DNA of 64,000 bases from Glaciecola amylolytica (GTDB taxonomy: Bacteria; Bacteroidota; Bacteroidia; Flavobacteriales_D; Crocinitomicaceae): the NCBI GenBank assembly GCA_003856375.1, contig CP034120.1, positions 3,901,501 through 3,965,500 on the forward strand. The letters run 5' to 3'. Below are positions 17,201 to 25,578 of the stretch, piece by piece. Numbering within the stretch: position 1 is the stretch's first letter; each line of letters opens with the position of its first letter. The translations under genes and the position numbers were made by a program. The notes beneath the pieces were generated by a model. The model made no database searches and was not told where the DNA came from. It saw nothing but the letters and a program-made list of their open reading frames with translations.

Positions 17201-17968
17201 CCTGCTTCAACCATGAATTACATTGCTACTGCAACAAGTGTACACGGATGCGAAAACTCGGATACGGTAAGTGTTGCGGTAAATACACTTCCAACCGTAA
17301 ACGCAGGAACGGATCAGGCTGTTTGCCGCCAGACGTCTATTACTCTGACCGCAACAGGAGCAACAAATTTCGTTTGGAACAATGGTGTAACTAACGGAAC
17401 TGCTTTCAATGCAACGGTGGCAGGAAATTACATCGTAACAGGAACGGATGCTAACGGTTGTCAGGATAAAGATACGCTTGTGCTAACGCTTTATGCTGTG
17501 CCTTCTATCAATTTGGGTTCTGACATGACGATTTGTGCGAATAACTTCCCTGTAAACCTGAATGGTCCGGGTGGATATCCAAACTATAGCTGGAGCAATG
17601 GTGCAACAACTCAAAATACGACCGGAACACAAGCAGGATCTTACATCTTAACTGTTACGAACAACAATGGCTGTCAGGATAAAGATACGGTTGTGATCAT
17701 TTCCAATCCGTGTTTGGGTCTTGCTGAGAATAACACTCTTGAATTCTCCATGTATCCGAATCCGGCTTCTGATGTTGTTTTCGTAAAAACAAATGCTTCG
17801 AACTCAGAAGTGGTTATTTACTCGATGAACGGACAGGCATTATTCACACAACGAAACTCAGGTTCTGATTTCACTTTGAATCTGGCAGATTTTGCTGAGG
17901 GAGTATATTGGTTTACAGTTACCTCATCTGAAGGAACGGTGAATCAACGCTTAGTGATCAAGAAATAA
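14240..17968 (+). CDS. Giant T9SS cargo: lamin-tail, Calx-beta, choice-of-anchor I and Ig-like modules
   Basis: A 1242-residue secreted protein. Order: signal peptide (1-20); lamin-tail-like domain (about 23-165, GLVISEILANPSG and FEWIEL); Calx-beta-like domain (about 250-365, ending ILDDILAERTEKV); the choice-of-anchor I beta-propeller (about 375-865, with NSIGAKIDIVD, EGEPKSDYSIDPEGSVGIID and DTDGDGDIDDIHVFGTRSFSIW); an Ig-like module; and three tandem Ig-like modules of about 70 residues, the last two sharing NGCQDKDT. The protein ends in a type A sorting domain (EFSMYPNPASD). Choice-of-anchor I proteins are related to secreted phosphatase-like propellers; activity here is not proven. It is probably displayed on the cell surface. 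Confidence 0.88.
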   Translation: MKKTLLFIGSVLMGMNSFSQNPGLVISEILANPSGTDSPFEWIELVATSNINFATTPYTVVCNNSAATVNGWIEGGSITYAFQINTGTVNAGDVVYVGGSSMAPTGTQIRTINTGTTAGDGFGAAATGGVVGNGGSNGDGIAVFNLASASITNSSVPVDAVFYGTALGSAVLNGGLNGYQLPVNDLYTGGKLQANSFFAGDPGGDQSIRATGLFNTQTGLWSSQRNWAVGTPTLDNLSTVSLISATPGTITFSAVTQNFTENAGTVNVGLTSASPNAYPAKVILSYSVYSDATEGADFTLAEDTVTIPASFAGTQNVALTILDDILAERTEKVILKVRSLYNANIGTNSFQIIYIKDNDYQAPAPNNELKLNLLSSFSNGAEGSNSAEIVAFDPTTDKLYIANSIGAKIDIVDLSNASTPALLNSVSVTPYGNINSLTVHNGVVACAVENTNPQANGTVVFLNQNGVLISQVPVGAMPDMITFNNDYTKVLVACEGEPKSDYSIDPEGSVGIIDITGGYPTLTAANVTMVNFQSFNGQEAALRAQGIRIFGPGSSAAQDFEPEYITISEDNSTAFVSLQENNAMAVINIAAGTVSAVRPLGTMNYANGNNGLDASDQTAGVFIGSAPIKGLFMPDALAHASISGTEYIFSANEGDAREYTAITEVARLSATSLDASIPDLNILKHNQFLGRINVTNASGDTDGDGDIDDIHVFGTRSFSIWNAQTGALVFDSKDLIEQITANHPTLSGLFNASNSSGTATSKNRSDDKGPEPEGVATAVINGNHYLFVSLERVGGVMMFNVDVPSAPVYVGYYNNRSVGANSGPDRGAEGIIIIKKENSPTGKDIVILANEVSSTLSIFEVNTCVDLAGATITVPTDSICNGDQVVLTIPGSAQSTVQWLKNNQVISGGTGNSLTVTEAGNYRVYVSNTTHACADTTTNEAITVLALPSVAAGSDLTICAGDTANLEATTNGTIVWNNGIQDGVDFFPASTMNYIATATSVHGCENSDTVSVAVNTLPTVNAGTDQAVCRQTSITLTATGATNFVWNNGVTNGTAFNATVAGNYIVTGTDANGCQDKDTLVLTLYAVPSINLGSDMTICANNFPVNLNGPGGYPNYSWSNGATTQNTTGTQAGSYILTVTNNNGCQDKDTVVIISNPCLGLAENNTLEFSMYPNPASDVVFVKTNASNSEVVIYSMNGQALFTQRNSGSDFTLNLADFAEGVYWFTVTSSEGTVNQRLVIKK

Positions 17969-17991
17969 ATTACCTACATATACGCTACAAG

Positions 17992-18027
17992 GCCCTGGCT
18001 TCGCTAAAGCGAATGTCAGGGCTTTTT
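17992..18027 (+). terminator. Terminator after the giant T9SS gene
   Basis: GCCCTG/CAGGGC (17992-17997, 18017-18022) extends with TTCGC/GCGAA (18000-18004, 18009-18013) and is followed by TTTTT. Confidence 0.85.
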
Positions 18028-18146
18028 GATTCCTGACTGTGGGTGTATCATGCATTGCGTCCCCACGGAAAAGAGAAACTTCAACGCGAATACTCAAGAA
18101 AATAAAACGAATGATAACTTTTCATCCTGATTATCGTATCAGAGTT

Positions 18147-18154
18147 TATTTTTG
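18147..18154 (+). promoter_or_regulatory. -7 promoter box TATTTTTG
   Basis: Exact TAnnTTTG, 12 nt before the ATG at 18167. It overlaps the upstream in-frame TTG at 18152 and so excludes it as start. Confidence 0.6.
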
Positions 18155-18166
18155 CAAAAACAAAAC

Positions 18167-19396
18167 ATGGAAAATCAGGATTCACCGGTCCAAATGCCTA
18201 TTCAAAAACCTAAACGCAAATATAAGTGGCTGCGACGCGGTTACTTTACTGTCGTACATTTACTAGCCTTGTTTGCCCTTGCCTTGATCGGTGTAGCTCT
18301 CGCAGCCAAATTCAAATGGACAAATGATAGTGGAAATGTGGATTTGAACAGCCGCTATTTCTCAAAAATGGCTGATAAGTACAATCAAGGATTTCAAACA
18401 GACAGTCTGACTTTTGCCAAGCAAGAGCGGCAAATGTATCAGAATGTCGGGCTTCTGGCAAAGTATTACCCGCACAATGCTAAAATGATTCTCGACGCTT
18501 TCGAATATTCGGGAGATGTTACCGTGGCGCTGCGCATGCTGGATGCTGCCAACCTGCGTATGAAAAATCACAAGGGATATCAGCGGGAATTGCACCGGAT
18601 TGAAAAACAAGCGGAAGAAGCTTCTCTTTCCATTTATCCCTGGGCAAATTACAGAGAGTGGAAAGAATTCTGCAATGTCGTAAAAGCCGACAGCGCTGCG
18701 ATCGATTCCGTTTCCCGCATTACCGGTGTTGAATCCCGTTTGATCGTGATGTGTCTTGTTGGAGAACAAATCCGCATGTTTAACTCCTCGCGTGAACAAT
18801 TCAAAAAATATGTGGTTCCTTACAACCGTTTGATTTTGACTACCAACAGAGGATATGGTGTTACGGGAATTCTTCAGAATACTGCTTTGAAAATCGAGCG
18901 GAATCTCTATGAAAAATGGAGTCCTTTTTATCCCGGAGATTACTATCAAAGATGCCTGAACGTGAAAGATTCTTTCCCTGAATTGGTCAATGATACCATT
19001 GAAGCTCATAAACACCTTACGATTCAACGTTTGATGAAAGGCGGCGATCATTTCTATTCGTATTTGTATACTGCATTTTTCCTGCGTCAGTTCCAGTCGC
19101 ACTGGGAAAAAGAAGGCTACACGTTGGCTTACAGACCCGAAATTTTGGGAACATTGTACAATCTTGGTTTCCAAAAAAGCAAGCCGAAGAAAAATCCGTC
19201 TGTTGGTGGTTCTACCTTCAATGTCGGTGACAAAGAATACACTTTCGGTGGTTTATGCTACGAGTTTTATTACAGTGGCGAGTTAATGAATCTGTTTCCA
19301 CTCACCAGCAGGCCGTTTATTCCGACCAAAGAGCTGGAACGAACCATTGTTTTCCCTGAAAAGAAAACAGAGGAAGTGCCTGTCGCTGCCGGATAG
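18167..19396 (+). CDS. Single-pass membrane protein, possibly lysozyme-like fold
   Basis: A 409-residue protein. A basic cytoplasmic tail (residues 1-27, PKRKYKWLRRGY) precedes one membrane segment at about 28-47, leaving about 360 residues in the periplasm. The segment DSVSRITGVESRLIVMCLVGEQIRMF (about 180-205), followed by GYGVTGILQNTALKIE (near 230), recalls the helix-glutamate-helix layout of soluble lytic transglycosylases. The catalytic assignment is weak and a non-enzymatic role is equally possible. Later landmarks are FFLRQFQSHWEKEGY and GGLCYEFYYSGELMNLFP near the end. Start is fixed by the promoter box at 18147-18154. Confidence 0.6.
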   Translation: MENQDSPVQMPIQKPKRKYKWLRRGYFTVVHLLALFALALIGVALAAKFKWTNDSGNVDLNSRYFSKMADKYNQGFQTDSLTFAKQERQMYQNVGLLAKYYPHNAKMILDAFEYSGDVTVALRMLDAANLRMKNHKGYQRELHRIEKQAEEASLSIYPWANYREWKEFCNVVKADSAAIDSVSRITGVESRLIVMCLVGEQIRMFNSSREQFKKYVVPYNRLILTTNRGYGVTGILQNTALKIERNLYEKWSPFYPGDYYQRCLNVKDSFPELVNDTIEAHKHLTIQRLMKGGDHFYSYLYTAFFLRQFQSHWEKEGYTLAYRPEILGTLYNLGFQKSKPKKNPSVGGSTFNVGDKEYTFGGLCYEFYYSGELMNLFPLTSRPFIPTKELERTIVFPEKKTEEVPVAAG

Positions 19397-19423
19397 GTGT
19401 TGAAGTTGGGGAATGAGGTTGTT

Positions 19424-19512
19424 CGTAATATTACGTCTTGATTATTTCTTGTTAACTCAGTAAAACCGGTACTTTCTTCAGGGTTCAATTGGCGTAATTC
19501 CGCAATATTACG
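19424..19512. repeat. Two dispersed palindromes (copies 2 and 3) in a convergent gap
   Basis: CGTAATATTACG at 19424-19435 and CGCAATATTACG at 19501-19512 lie 65 bp apart between two convergent genes. The second is preceded by ATTGGCGTAATTC, similar to the flank of other copies. Confidence 0.5.
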
Positions 19513-19529
19513 TCCGAAAACCGTGAAAA

Positions 19530-20171
19530 TCACAGATTAATAATCTCATTGATCGTGATGGCAACTAAAATCGTGTTGAAAAGAAACGAAACCAGTGAAT
19601 GAGCCAAGGTCAGCCTCCGGATTCCTTTCGTCTTGGTCGTCACATCCGAAACCTGGAAAGTCATTCCGATCGTAAAGGAATAATACGCAAAATCCAGATA
19701 ATCCGGATGAGCATCGTTTGGAAAATCGAGTCCGCGGGCATGCCGGGAATACTTCTCATTTTCATCGCCGTAATACAAATGTGCGTAGCGAAAAGTAAAA
19801 GAGATATGCAAAACCAGCCACGCCATCGTGACGGAAGCGATGAAAAACACCTCGTGAAGTTTGCTGTGCTTGCTGAAATGCGTGTTGTCACTATTCCAGA
19901 AAATAATGGCGATCAGTGCTGTCGAACAAATAATAACCAATAAGATAAATTGCAGCCAAACTCCCAAATCTTCATCTTTTGAATGCTTGACAATATTCCG
20001 GGAAGGAACCAGAAAGATCACTAAAAGACTTTCCAATAAATACAAGCCTCCGAAAATCAACCAACTGAACAAAAAACATTCTTCCCAGGACCAGTTAAAG
20101 AGTTTGAAAACAATTCCGCACGAACAGGAAATGAGAAATATCAGGATGATTTTGAAGCGTGTGAATTTCAT
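19530..20171 (-). CDS. DUF1345 family membrane protein
   Basis: A 213-residue integral membrane protein with about five hydrophobic segments (8-25, 32-52, 70-90, 108-128 and 185-208). The signature HPDYLDFAYYSFTIGMTFQVSDV near 155-178 is typical of DUF1345, a family of unknown function. Length is normal. The next gene on the left is convergent, and two palindromic repeats sit in the 133-bp gap. Confidence 0.88.
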   Translation of the reverse strand: MKFTRFKIILIFLISCSCGIVFKLFNWSWEECFLFSWLIFGGLYLLESLLVIFLVPSRNIVKHSKDEDLGVWLQFILLVIICSTALIAIIFWNSDNTHFSKHSKLHEVFFIASVTMAWLVLHISFTFRYAHLYYGDENEKYSRHARGLDFPNDAHPDYLDFAYYSFTIGMTFQVSDVTTKTKGIRRLTLAHSLVSFLFNTILVAITINEIINL

Positions 20172-20299
20172 TTGAATCAGTCAATTATCTCTTCGAATGT
20201 AAGGATTTTACACGAGTTTCGGAGCTGGTCATAATCAATTGAATTTAAGATAAATATCAAAACATTTATCGTATCTTGCAGTTGCTAAACTAGTGACTT

Positions 20300-23200
20300 A
20301 TGAAAAAACTACTTGCTTTGATGGCACTCATTCCGCTTGGATTGTTTGCTCAAACGGTTCACGTAAACTATCAGGATGGTAAGATTTGGTTCAAGCTGAA
20401 CAATGAAATTCGCATCTCACAATCTTTAAAGGAAAATCCTGCCAGAATCCCTGTTCAATCTGTTCCGGGTCTGAATCAGATTGTTTCGAAATACGGTTTT
20501 GTCAATCTTTCAAAACCCTTTCATGCCGCAAAAAATTCTGAGATCTTACAACGAACCTATTTGCTGGAATTTACTTTCGTTCAGGATATTGAAAAATGCA
20601 TCAAGGAATTGGAAAATCTCAAAGGCGTCGAATACGCTGAGAAAGTTCCGCTTGATCGCATGTTCCTGACTCCGAACGATCCTTCCTACAGTTCTCAATG
20701 GGGATTGGCAAATATCAATGCTCCTGCTGCCTGGAATTATTTCTCAGCCGGAAGTAATGTCGTTGTGGCAATTGTAGATGATGCGATCGAACGCACGCAC
20801 TCCGATCTTTCTCCGAACTTATGGGTGAACTCTGCAGAAATTCCCGGAAACAACATCGATGATGATAACAACGGATACATCGACGATATCAACGGATATG
20901 ATGTAGGAAGTAATGACAATAATCCCAATCCGCCAAGCAGTTCATACGACCACGGAACGCACGTTGCAGGAATTGTATCTGCTCGTTCAAACAACGGAAC
21001 AGGTGTTGCATCCATCGGATTCAGCTGTAAATTGATGTGCGTTAAATCCACAACAACAGTCGGGCAAGTCACCAACGGATACGACGGAATCATTTATGCT
21101 GCCGTAAGTGGTGCAGATATTATCAATATGAGCTGGGGAGGTCCGGGATCTTCCACAACGGCGCAAAATATCGTTAACTATGCAGTTGGTGAAGGTTGTA
21201 TCCTAATCGCAGCAGCAGGAAATGATAACGTAAACACACAATTTTATCCGGCTGCCTACAACAATGTCGTTTCAGTTGCGGCCACAACCAGTTCGAATAC
21301 CAAAGCAAGCTTTTCAAATTATGGAGCGTGGATTGATATTTCCGCACCGGGAAACAATATTTACAGCACAACGGTAGGAAATTCCTACGGGAATAAATCG
21401 GGAACTTCCATGGCTTCTCCGATGGTTGCAGGATTGGCAGGATTAATGAAATCCCTGAATCCGAATATGCCGAATAGCGATCTGATCAATTGTTTGATCT
21501 CAACAACGGTCAATATCAATGCTCAGAATCCGTCTTACATTGGCCAGTTGGGAAGCGGACGAATTGATGCCGCAGCAGCGATGGCTTGTGTTTCGACCTC
21601 TTTGAACAATCCGCCTGTTGCAGATTTCAGCGCCAATTTCACCGCGATCAGTGCCGGTGGTTCTGTGGTTTTTACAAACCAGAGTACTTACAATCCAACA
21701 AGCTGGAGCTGGACTTTTACAGGTGGAACTCCGGCAAGTTTCAATGGGCAAAATCCTCCTTCGATTACTTATAACACTCCGGGAACATATCCCGTTGCGC
21801 TCACAGTTACCAATGCAAATGGTACGGATACGGAAACAAAAACCGGATACATTGTCGTGAGTGCAGCGGCGGTTTGTCAACGGATCAATCTGCCTACTCC
21901 GGCCGGCTGGACTCCTTCCAACTACTTCACCGGTGCAACTGTCGGCGCTGATGGCTGGATCAACGGAATGAATGTTTATTTAGACAAGCAAAAAGCCATG
22001 TATTTTGATGCTTCAGCATCACCGAATACCATTCTGAATAACGTATATGTCGCTTTTGGACTGGCGTATTCGGCTACTCCGAGTAAAATCGTTCCGGTTA
22101 ATATTTATGACGGAACCAGTGGAACTCCGGGAGCACTTTTGGGAACAACCAATCTCACCATGGGTCAGATCATGAATGACGTAAACGGTGGATTTTACAC
22201 CGAAGTCAGTTTCGTAAACAATCCGGTAACACTTCCTGCTTCCAAAAAATTCTTTGTTTCAGTCGGCTTAACGAATCTTCAATGGGCAGCCGGGGTCAAA
22301 GATACTTTGAGTATCGTGAGTAACTCTGTCGGACAAACCACTCCTTCCGCTATTTGGGAACAACAGTCTGATAACAACTGGTACCAGTATACAACTGCGG
22401 GATCCTGGAATTTGAGTGCATCGTTGTATGTTCATCCGTTTTTAACCAATACTCCTTCTCAGGCTGTTATCACCCCAAGTGCATTAACGGTTTGTTCCGG
22501 AAACTCAATCAGTTTTGATGCTGCAGGAAGCACCTATCAGGACACTTTGTTGTGGTATTTCCCGGGTGGAACTCCAACAGTTCTCCCTTCTTCCCCCACA
22601 GCTGCTGTTACTTACACTACTCCCGGAACTTACAACGCCATTTTATATACGATCGGAGGAGGATGTTCACTCTTCGACTCTGCATTTGTAGCCATTACTG
22701 TAAATCCAACCCCGACAATCAGTGTTTCAGGAAACAATCTGATCTGTAACGGAGCAAGTACTTCTTTGACCGCATCCGGAGCAAGTTCCATTACCTGGAC
22801 ACCCGGAACCGGATTATCAGCAACAACAGGGAATAACGTAACTGCGAATCCAACCGTTACAACGACATATGCTATCAATGGAACAATCGGTTCGTGCAGC
22901 AATTCCACAACCATTACCATCACAGTAGATGATCCGAGCGTTCCTTCCATTGAATTTGTGGATAGTACGGTTGCTTGTCCGACTTCTGTTTCGTTCGACG
23001 GAAGTAATTCAACACATGCCGACACCTTCAACTGGTCATTCCCGGGCGGAACACCATCTACTTCGAACAGTTCTTCACCAACTATCAGTTTCGCTGATGA
23101 CGGACCTGTAACTGTTGTATTGTTTACAGGAAACAGCTGTGGATCCGATTCAACGACATTCACTCTGGACATTGCGACAACCTGTTCGTTGGGATTAACG

Positions 23201-23452
23201 GATCTGGAAAACAGTTATTCTGTAAGCTACAATCCGGAATCATTCCTTGTAAACATCACCAGTGATTTGGGCTTATCCAGCGGAACAAGCATTCAGTTAT
23301 ACAACGACATGGGGCAATTATTAAGTTCCAATCAGTTGGTGAATGCTGTCAATTCCTACAATCTTTCCGTTGCCAATTATGCATCCGGAATGTATTTTGT
23401 GCGGATTTTATCTCAATCTCATGAAGCAACTTCGAAAGTGGTAAAACACTAA
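20300..23452 (+). CDS. Secreted subtilisin-like (S8) protease with PKD modules and C-terminal sorting domain
   Basis: A 1050-residue secreted serine endopeptidase. Signal peptide 1-17; pro-region to about 115 with the inhibitor-type segment TYLLEFTFVQ; catalytic domain about 125-430 with Asp in VVAIVDDAIERTH (about 157), His in DHGTHVAG (about 217) and Ser in SGTSMASPM (about 374). An acidic NNIDDDNNGYIDD loop may bind calcium. A PKD domain follows (about 440-525, ending LTVTNANGTDTETKTGYIVV), then a beta-sandwich domain, more Ig/PKD-like modules and a C-terminal sorting-type domain (NDMGQLLSS, YASGMYFVRIL). Probably exported by T9SS and surface-bound or released for protein degradation. Confidence 0.93.
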   Translation: MKKLLALMALIPLGLFAQTVHVNYQDGKIWFKLNNEIRISQSLKENPARIPVQSVPGLNQIVSKYGFVNLSKPFHAAKNSEILQRTYLLEFTFVQDIEKCIKELENLKGVEYAEKVPLDRMFLTPNDPSYSSQWGLANINAPAAWNYFSAGSNVVVAIVDDAIERTHSDLSPNLWVNSAEIPGNNIDDDNNGYIDDINGYDVGSNDNNPNPPSSSYDHGTHVAGIVSARSNNGTGVASIGFSCKLMCVKSTTTVGQVTNGYDGIIYAAVSGADIINMSWGGPGSSTTAQNIVNYAVGEGCILIAAAGNDNVNTQFYPAAYNNVVSVAATTSSNTKASFSNYGAWIDISAPGNNIYSTTVGNSYGNKSGTSMASPMVAGLAGLMKSLNPNMPNSDLINCLISTTVNINAQNPSYIGQLGSGRIDAAAAMACVSTSLNNPPVADFSANFTAISAGGSVVFTNQSTYNPTSWSWTFTGGTPASFNGQNPPSITYNTPGTYPVALTVTNANGTDTETKTGYIVVSAAAVCQRINLPTPAGWTPSNYFTGATVGADGWINGMNVYLDKQKAMYFDASASPNTILNNVYVAFGLAYSATPSKIVPVNIYDGTSGTPGALLGTTNLTMGQIMNDVNGGFYTEVSFVNNPVTLPASKKFFVSVGLTNLQWAAGVKDTLSIVSNSVGQTTPSAIWEQQSDNNWYQYTTAGSWNLSASLYVHPFLTNTPSQAVITPSALTVCSGNSISFDAAGSTYQDTLLWYFPGGTPTVLPSSPTAAVTYTTPGTYNAILYTIGGGCSLFDSAFVAITVNPTPTISVSGNNLICNGASTSLTASGASSITWTPGTGLSATTGNNVTANPTVTTTYAINGTIGSCSNSTTITITVDDPSVPSIEFVDSTVACPTSVSFDGSNSTHADTFNWSFPGGTPSTSNSSSPTISFADDGPVTVVLFTGNSCGSDSTTFTLDIATTCSLGLTDLENSYSVSYNPESFLVNITSDLGLSSGTSIQLYNDMGQLLSSNQLVNAVNSYNLSVANYASGMYFVRILSQSHEATSKVVKH

Positions 23453-23475
23453 AAAATAGTTTTGAAATACAGAAG

Positions 23476-23500
23476 AGGCTGCTTTCAGGCGGCCTTTTTT
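23476..23500 (+). terminator. Terminator after the S8 protease
   Basis: AGGCTGC (23476-23482) pairs with GCGGCCT (23489-23495, one G:U) and is followed by TTTTTT. Confidence 0.8.
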
Positions 23501-23671
23501 AGTTTTTGATCCTTCACATGCGCCAGAATTGATAAAACCCTTATTCCTAATCAGGCAACCAGACACAACTTGTTCCGCCAATGCGGGATGTCTGTCAATA
23601 AAAAATGAACGGATTTGTAGAGCGAAAATCTGGGAAATCTGAGCTTTATATTTGACCTGAAGTTGCAAATT

Positions 23672-23683
23672 CGCGATATTGCG
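23672..23683. repeat. Dispersed palindrome, copy 4 (CGCGATATTGCG)
   Basis: Lies in the 380-bp gene-free stretch 23453-23832. On the minus strand it is preceded by ATTGGCTGGTA, like other copies. Apart from the terminator at 23476, nothing else is seen in this stretch. Confidence 0.5.
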
Positions 23684-23832
23684 TACCAGCCAATGACAGA
23701 AAGGGTTTCAGGATATTTTTCAGCGCAAAAATAACATCCTGAATATCAAACAAAACTCCCTCAAAAAACTATTTTCATCACAACACCTTGTTACTTTCCC
23801 TAAAAACGAACATTGAGTATAAAAATGAGATT

Positions 23833-24498
23833 ATGAAAACACTTCTTTCTTTATGCTTCCTGTTTTGTTCTTTCGGGTTTATGGCTCAAAAAGCTCCTGT
23901 GAAAGTTTCGGTGAAAGGTTTTAACGGGAAACCTTATGCCAACGACAAAGTTTTCTTCGTCGGGCAGAAATCCAAACAAAGTCTTTCTGGGATTACCAAT
24001 GCAGCAGGGCAATTCCTCATTCAGCTTCCTGCAGGAGATATTTACGACATCCGCATTCAAAGCATCGGGGATGAAATTGAGTACAACACTATGGAAATTC
24101 CTTCACTGAAGGCCGGAGAATTTTTCGAAGAAGCAGAATTACTGATTGAATACGACCCGGGAAGCACCTTTTCATTCAACAACCTGCAATTCGAAACCGC
24201 AAAGGCCGATTTAAAGACAAGCAGTTACCCCATTTTGAAGAATCTGGTCGAAATCATGAAACGTAAAAAAGATCTGAAAATTCAAATTTCCGGTCACACC
24301 GATAGCGACGGAGAAACAGAAGCCAACCAAATCTTATCGCAAAAAAGAGCGGAAGCTGTTCGAAACTACCTCATCGCTCAGGGAATTGACGCAAGCAGAA
24401 TGACTGCAAAAGGTTTCGGAGAAAACAAGCCTATTGCAGACAATTCCACACCGCAGGGGAAAGCACAAAACCGAAGAACCGAGATCAGCATTCTTTAA
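23833..24498 (+). CDS. OmpA-family envelope protein with carboxypeptidase-regulatory-like domain
   Basis: A 221-residue exported protein starting at ATG 23833, which gives the signal peptide MKTLLSLCFLFCSFGFMAQ. A beta-sandwich domain of about 70 residues (25-95, SGITNAAGQFLIQLPAGDIYDI) resembles CarboxypepD-regulatory domains. The C-terminal OmpA-like peptidoglycan-binding domain (about 110-221) has NLQFETAKADL, ISGHTDSDGETEANQILSQKRAEAV and the closing QGKAQNRRTEI, including the conserved Asp and Arg that hold diaminopimelate. It probably links the cell wall to other envelope parts. There is no beta-barrel domain. Confidence 0.88.
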   Translation: MKTLLSLCFLFCSFGFMAQKAPVKVSVKGFNGKPYANDKVFFVGQKSKQSLSGITNAAGQFLIQLPAGDIYDIRIQSIGDEIEYNTMEIPSLKAGEFFEEAELLIEYDPGSTFSFNNLQFETAKADLKTSSYPILKNLVEIMKRKKDLKIQISGHTDSDGETEANQILSQKRAEAVRNYLIAQGIDASRMTAKGFGENKPIADNSTPQGKAQNRRTEISIL

Positions 24499-24663
24499 AA
24501 ACGCCATTCAAATTCAAAGACTTATTTATTTCCTGTTTTCAGAATTATTCAAAAAACATGTATCTTTTGTTGAGAAAATTCATTTCTACCTGATAAACTA
24601 AAGCCGAAGCGAATTTTTTGGCATTTAGTTTGTTAACTACAATTCAACAATAGAATTTAAGTC

Positions 24664-25449
24664 ATGAAAACAACTTTGATCATTTCTTCTGCAATTCTTC
24701 TGACGATCGGATTATCGAGCAGTATGCAAATCGCATTACCAACCGTTAATAACGATTCGTTCCAAACAGGTGAAAAATTGCGTTATCGCATTACCTATGG
24801 TTTCATAGACGCAGGCGAAGCTGTACTTGAGGTGAAAGAAACAAGTAAAAAAGGAAACGGAACACGGGATTTATATCATATCAAAGCAACGGGTAGAACA
24901 CTTGGCGGTTTTAATGCCGTTTTCAAAGTGAACGACGTTTATGAAAGTTACCTCGACAAAAAGGGAATTTTCCCGTGGCAGTTTGTGAGACGTGTTGAAG
25001 AAGGCGGATACAAGCTTTCACAGGATTACGTTTTCAAACAGGATAAACAAAAAGTACATAACGGGGAAAAGGATTTCACTACTCCTTCGGGAATTCAGGA
25101 CATGATCTCGTCTTTCTATTATGCCCGTACATTGAACTTTAAATCCGCAAAAGTCGGAGATACATTTGAATTCAAATGTTTTATGGATGATGAAATCTGG
25201 CCTTTGAAAGTAAAGTATCTGGGAGATGAGAGAATTTCAATCCGAAAAGGGAAATTCAATTGTATGAAATTTGCTCCCGTTGTTCAAACCGGACGTCTTT
25301 TCAAAAAACAAGATGACGTGAGTTTTTGGGTTACAAAGGATGAAAACCGAATTCCGATTTTGGTAAAAGCAAAAATTCCTGTTGGTTCTGTGAAGCTGCA
25401 TCTGGTTGAATGGTCGGGGCTGAAACACGACCTGGTAAAGGCAAAATAA
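24664..25449 (+). CDS. DUF3108 family exported protein
   Basis: A 261-residue protein with a signal peptide (about 1-20) and one DUF3108 domain. It starts FQTGEKLRYRITYGFIDAGEAVLEV (about 34-58) and continues with IKATGRTLGGFNAVFKVND and the closing SFWVTKDENRIPILVKAKIPVGSVKLHL. The family is common in Bacteroidota and Proteobacteria and has no firm function; a lipid- or envelope-binding beta-sheet fold is assumed. It stands alone with gaps of 165 and 129 bp on its two sides. Confidence 0.9.
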   Translation: MKTTLIISSAILLTIGLSSSMQIALPTVNNDSFQTGEKLRYRITYGFIDAGEAVLEVKETSKKGNGTRDLYHIKATGRTLGGFNAVFKVNDVYESYLDKKGIFPWQFVRRVEEGGYKLSQDYVFKQDKQKVHNGEKDFTTPSGIQDMISSFYYARTLNFKSAKVGDTFEFKCFMDDEIWPLKVKYLGDERISIRKGKFNCMKFAPVVQTGRLFKKQDDVSFWVTKDENRIPILVKAKIPVGSVKLHLVEWSGLKHDLVKAK

Positions 25450-25547
25450 AACGATTTAGTTTACTAAAAATTTAGTCTGCAAGTATCATTAACATAATTT
25501 GTTCAAATATTAACGTTTTTGTTCATGATTAATACATGGCTTTCGCA

Positions 25548-25555
25548 TATCTTTG
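25548..25555 (+). promoter_or_regulatory. -7 promoter box TATCTTTG
   Basis: Exact TAnnTTTG, 23 nt before the ATG at 25579. Confidence 0.6.
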
Positions 25556-25578
25556 TTTGCTAAAAATCTGGAAATGCT

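Noticed and set aside
17030-17700. Repeated NGCQDKDT segments as a DNA repeat array
   Set aside because: They are in-frame Ig-like protein modules of the T9SS cargo gene, diverged at DNA level; not a separate repeat element or CRISPR.
18362-19174. 270-codon open frame on the minus strand
   Set aside because: It is fully antisense to the membrane protein gene at 18167-19396, which has a promoter, a start and a sensible topology; the antisense product has no recognisable features.
23408-23668. 86-codon open frame on the minus strand after the S8 protease
   Set aside because: It crosses the terminator at 23476-23500 and the protease end; no start signals.
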